Shown here piece by piece: positions 62,119-64,000 of a stretch of 64,000 nt of DNA (position 1 is the first letter of the stretch; the number at the start of each line of letters is the position of its first letter). Where the stretch lies: positions 124,001-188,000 of the forward strand of contig JAJDAL010000049.1 in assembly GCA_029261875.1 (NCBI GenBank). Reading direction: 5' to 3'. The translations under genes were made by a program, and so were the position numbers. Source of the DNA: Deltaproteobacteria bacterium. Lineage in GTDB: Bacteria; Myxococcota_A; UBA9160; JAJDAL01. The notes below the pieces were generated by a model. That model was not told the DNA's origin, did not search any database, and worked only from the letters and a program-made list of their open reading frames with translations.

Positions 62119-62691
62119 ATGGCCGAATCCGAAAAACCGACGCGCGCCCAGCAGGCCTACGAGTTCCTGCGCCAAGGGGGCGATTCCTTTCAGACCACGC
62201 GACTCGACGCGGTACTGAACTGGAGTCGGAAATACTCGATGTTCATGTATCCCTTCGTCACCGCCTGCTGTGGCATGGAATTCATGTCCGTGGCGGGGCC
62301 GCGCTACGACCTGGATCGTTTCGGCTGTGCGCTGCCGCGTTTCTCCCCCCGTCAGGCGGATCTGCTCTGGGTCGTGGGGACCATCAGCCACCGCCAGGCC
62401 CCAATCCTGAAAACCGTCTACGACCAGATGGCAGAACCGAAATGGGTCATCGCCTTCGGTGCCTGTACCTGCTCGGGCGGGCCCTACAACAACTATGCGA
62501 CGGTGCAGGGCATCGACACCATCGTACCGGTGGATATCTACATCCCCGGCTGTCCGCCGCGGCCGGAAGCGGTACTCGACGGACTCATGAAGCTTCAAGA
62601 ACGCGTGCAGCTCGAGAAGGTTCCCGATGACGGACGCCATCAGGACATCGACGAACTGGACCCGCCGGTGATTACGCGACCCGTCGCCTGA
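62119..62691 (+). CDS. nuoB: NADH:quinone oxidoreductase subunit B-like protein, solitary
   Basis: Complex I peripheral-arm subunit carrying the terminal cluster N2, 190 aa. The ligands are Cys50-Cys51 (TACCGMEF), Cys116 (FGACTC) and Cys145 (IPGCPPRPE), with the conserved surroundings RYDLDRFG, SPRQADLLWVVGT, YDQMAEPKWV and GCPPRPEAVLDGL. Extra cysteines are Cys70 and Cys118. Normally nuoB sits between nuoA and nuoC, but here no other complex I gene lies next to it. It is probably the real subunit encoded apart from, or in addition to, a nuo operon elsewhere. Confidence 0.9.
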   Translation: MAESEKPTRAQQAYEFLRQGGDSFQTTRLDAVLNWSRKYSMFMYPFVTACCGMEFMSVAGPRYDLDRFGCALPRFSPRQADLLWVVGTISHRQAPILKTVYDQMAEPKWVIAFGACTCSGGPYNNYATVQGIDTIVPVDIYIPGCPPRPEAVLDGLMKLQERVQLEKVPDDGRHQDIDELDPPVITRPVA

Positions 62692-62852
62692 GGATTCCAT
62701 CCCCATAGGGCCGGGTTGGCCAGGGGGAAAAACGCCCAATTCCTGTGGGTTTGCCCAAGGTTTCCTTCGTCGTCTCTGTTTGGGGCCGAATGGACCCATG
62801 GGCGAGTGGGCTTTCAGGCGGCGGCAGGGAATCGGGCTAGTCTTTTGTTTCT

Positions 62853-62864
62853 ACTTCAAGAAGT
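62853..62864. promoter_or_regulatory. Perfect 12-bp palindrome in the lpd leader
   Basis: ACTTCAAGAAGT, directly after a T-rich stretch (TCTTTTGTTT) in the 224-bp gap between nuoB and the dihydrolipoyl dehydrogenase gene. Could be an operator; unproven. Nothing else recognised in that gap apart from a GGCC-type hairpin near 62710. Confidence 0.25.
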
Positions 62865-62915
62865 GACATCGAGGATCCGATCCAATGGAGATCCAGGAGC
62901 GATTTGGAGGGGCGC

Positions 62916-64000
62916 GTGGCGCAAGCGGAAACCTATGACCTAGCGGTAGTGGGATCGGGCCCGGGAGGCTACGTGGCGGCGATTCGCGCGGCCCAGCTCG
63001 GCCGGCGCGTCGCCGTCATCGAAGCGGATCGACCCGGCGGCGTGTGCCTCAACTGGGGCTGCATTCCCTCCAAGGCCTTGCTCACGGGCGCCGAGCTGGT
63101 GGAGAACCTCAAATCCCACGGACCGACCTTTGGCGTGACGGCCGGCGGTCTGACACTGGATTACTCCAAGGTCGTCGATCACAGTCGCAAGACTGCGGAT
63201 CGCCTGTGCAAAGGCGTCCAGTCCCTCTTCAAGAAGAACAAGATCACGCTGATCGAGGGGCGCGGCCGGTTGACCGGGCCCAAGCGTGTGGCGGTCGAAG
63301 GCGCTGCGTCCCAGGAAATCGAGGCCAACGAGATCCTGCTCGCAACGGGCTCGACGGAATGGGTGCCGCCGGGCGTCGACGTCGACGGCGTCCGCGTAAT
63401 GAGTTCCCGCGAAGCCCTCGAGTCGCGCACGGTACCGGACCGCCTGATCGTGATTGGAGCCGGCGCCGTCGGGGTCGAGTTCGCGTACGTGTACGCCATG
63501 TACGGAGCCGAAGTGACGATTCTCGAAATGGCGGATCAGATGTTGCCCGGCGCGGACCCGGATGTCGCCGCGGTGTTGCAGCGGGAGTTTCGGCGCAAAC
63601 GAATCGACGTGCGCCTGGAAACGCGTTTCGAAGAGTTGAAGGTGACGGATTCCGGCGTTCGCGTGAACGTGCGCAAGGGCGATGCCGAGGAGGTGCTCGA
63701 CGCCGACCAGGTGCTCGTGGCCATCGGGCGCAAAGCCCTGTCCGCCGATCTCGGACTCGAGTCCCTGGGCGTCGCTACGGACGCCAAGGGCTTCGTCACG
63801 GTGGACGAGCGCTTCGCCACCAATGTGCCGGGGATTCGCGCCATCGGCGACTTGATCGGTGGCCCGCTGCTCGCCCATAAGGCGAGCGAAGAGGGAATCG
63901 CGGCGGCCGAATACATGGCGGGTGTCGAGCGACAACCGCTCGATCACCGCACGATCCCGGGTTGCATCTACGCGCAACCCCAAGTGGCGTGGGTGGGGCT
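62916..64000 (+). CDS. lpd: Dihydrolipoyl dehydrogenase (E3), 5' part
   Basis: FAD disulfide oxidoreductase reoxidising dihydrolipoyl groups in 2-oxoacid dehydrogenase or glycine-cleavage complexes. GTG 62916 is set by a GGAGG site 5 bases upstream. Only about 361 of about 470 residues are in the window. Present: FAD loop VGSGPGGYVAAIRAA, redox-active disulfide GVCLNWGCIPSKALL, NAD loop VIGAGAVGVEFAYVY, LVAIGRK, and AIGDLIGGPLLAHKASEEG. The C-terminal HPE dimer motif lies beyond the right edge. The E1/E2 genes are not in view. Confidence 0.94.
   Translation, partial: MAQAETYDLAVVGSGPGGYVAAIRAAQLGRRVAVIEADRPGGVCLNWGCIPSKALLTGAELVENLKSHGPTFGVTAGGLTLDYSKVVDHSRKTADRLCKGVQSLFKKNKITLIEGRGRLTGPKRVAVEGAASQEIEANEILLATGSTEWVPPGVDVDGVRVMSSREALESRTVPDRLIVIGAGAVGVEFAYVYAMYGAEVTILEMADQMLPGADPDVAAVLQREFRRKRIDVRLETRFEELKVTDSGVRVNVRKGDAEEVLDADQVLVAIGRKALSADLGLESLGVATDAKGFVTVDERFATNVPGIRAIGDLIGGPLLAHKASEEGIAAAEYMAGVERQPLDHRTIPGCIYAQPQVAWVG

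Noticed and set aside
1..64000. tRNA genes, insertion sequences, prophage genes, CRISPR arrays or a replication origin
   Set aside because: Looked for T-loop sequences, transposase motifs, terminal inverted repeats, regular spacers and DnaA-box clusters; none seen.

Overview
The window is a gene-dense, GC-rich (about 60 percent or more by eye) stretch of the chromosome of a Gram-negative, aerobic, heterotrophic bacterium. kdsB (LPS Kdo activation), outer-membrane and lipoprotein signals, and Tat and Sec signal peptides show the Gram-negative envelope. A complete alternative complex III (ACIII) operon, several acyl-CoA dehydrogenases, a cysteine-insert ferrochelatase, an RHS protein with a Myxo-type C-terminal tail and a Lys/Ala-rich (histone H1-like) topoisomerase tail together point to a deltaproteobacterial or Myxococcota-like lineage. 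That placement is inference. No tRNA, rRNA, IS element, phage gene or CRISPR array was seen.

Layout. 1-8.9 kb: 3' part of topoisomerase III, a large DUF1302 outer-membrane protein, glnS, and a convergent DUF1329 gene. 8.9-14.1 kb: a two-component system, a PAC2-family protein, a Trm112-like protein and two acyl-CoA dehydrogenases. 14.3-21.9 kb: actABCDEF, encoding ACIII (quinol to cytochrome c). 21.9-25.2 kb: a rhomboid protease, a metallo-beta-lactamase-fold protein that has lost its metal ligands, and purU. 25.2-27.3 kb: a structured non-coding leader with an intrinsic terminator, then an acyl-CoA synthetase. 27.3-33.3 kb (minus strand): kdsB, an enoyl-CoA hydratase, an RHS-repeat surface protein and a small membrane protein. 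33.4-41.3 kb: a PPi-type phosphofructokinase, two tandem coiled-coil/methyltransferase proteins and a Leu/Glu-type dehydrogenase. 41.3-49 kb: a PhyH dioxygenase, an Nramp-like transporter lacking the metal motif, AtoE, TrkA and a DExH helicase. 49-55.7 kb: a gamma-glutamylcyclotransferase-like protein, a FemAB-like acyltransferase, clpS-clpA, a MATE transporter and ispH. 55.7-64 kb: a heteromeric-type acyl-CoA dehydrogenase pair, hemE, convergent hemH, a membrane protein, a phosphatidylcholine synthase, a solitary nuoB-like gene and the 5' part of a dihydrolipoyl dehydrogenase.

How the genes fit together. Fatty-acid or alkyl-CoA catabolism is a recurring theme (acyl-CoA synthetase, four acyl-CoA dehydrogenases, enoyl-CoA hydratase, AtoE, PhyH, DUF1302/DUF1329). 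Its electrons could feed quinone and then ACIII, and heme genes (hemE, hemH) lie nearby. The most unusual part is 34.7-40 kb. Two neighbouring genes each encode a long coiled coil built of exact 21-residue repeats fused to the same putative SAM-methyltransferase domain, and each is preceded at nearly the same distance by a sigma-28 (FliA)-like promoter with a GCCGATAG -10 element. This suggests an uncharacterised motility-regulon or cell-pole protein pair. Second in interest are the leader/attenuator-like region at 25.25-25.63 kb and the RHS protein with a glycine-zipper tip and a sorting-signal-like tail.
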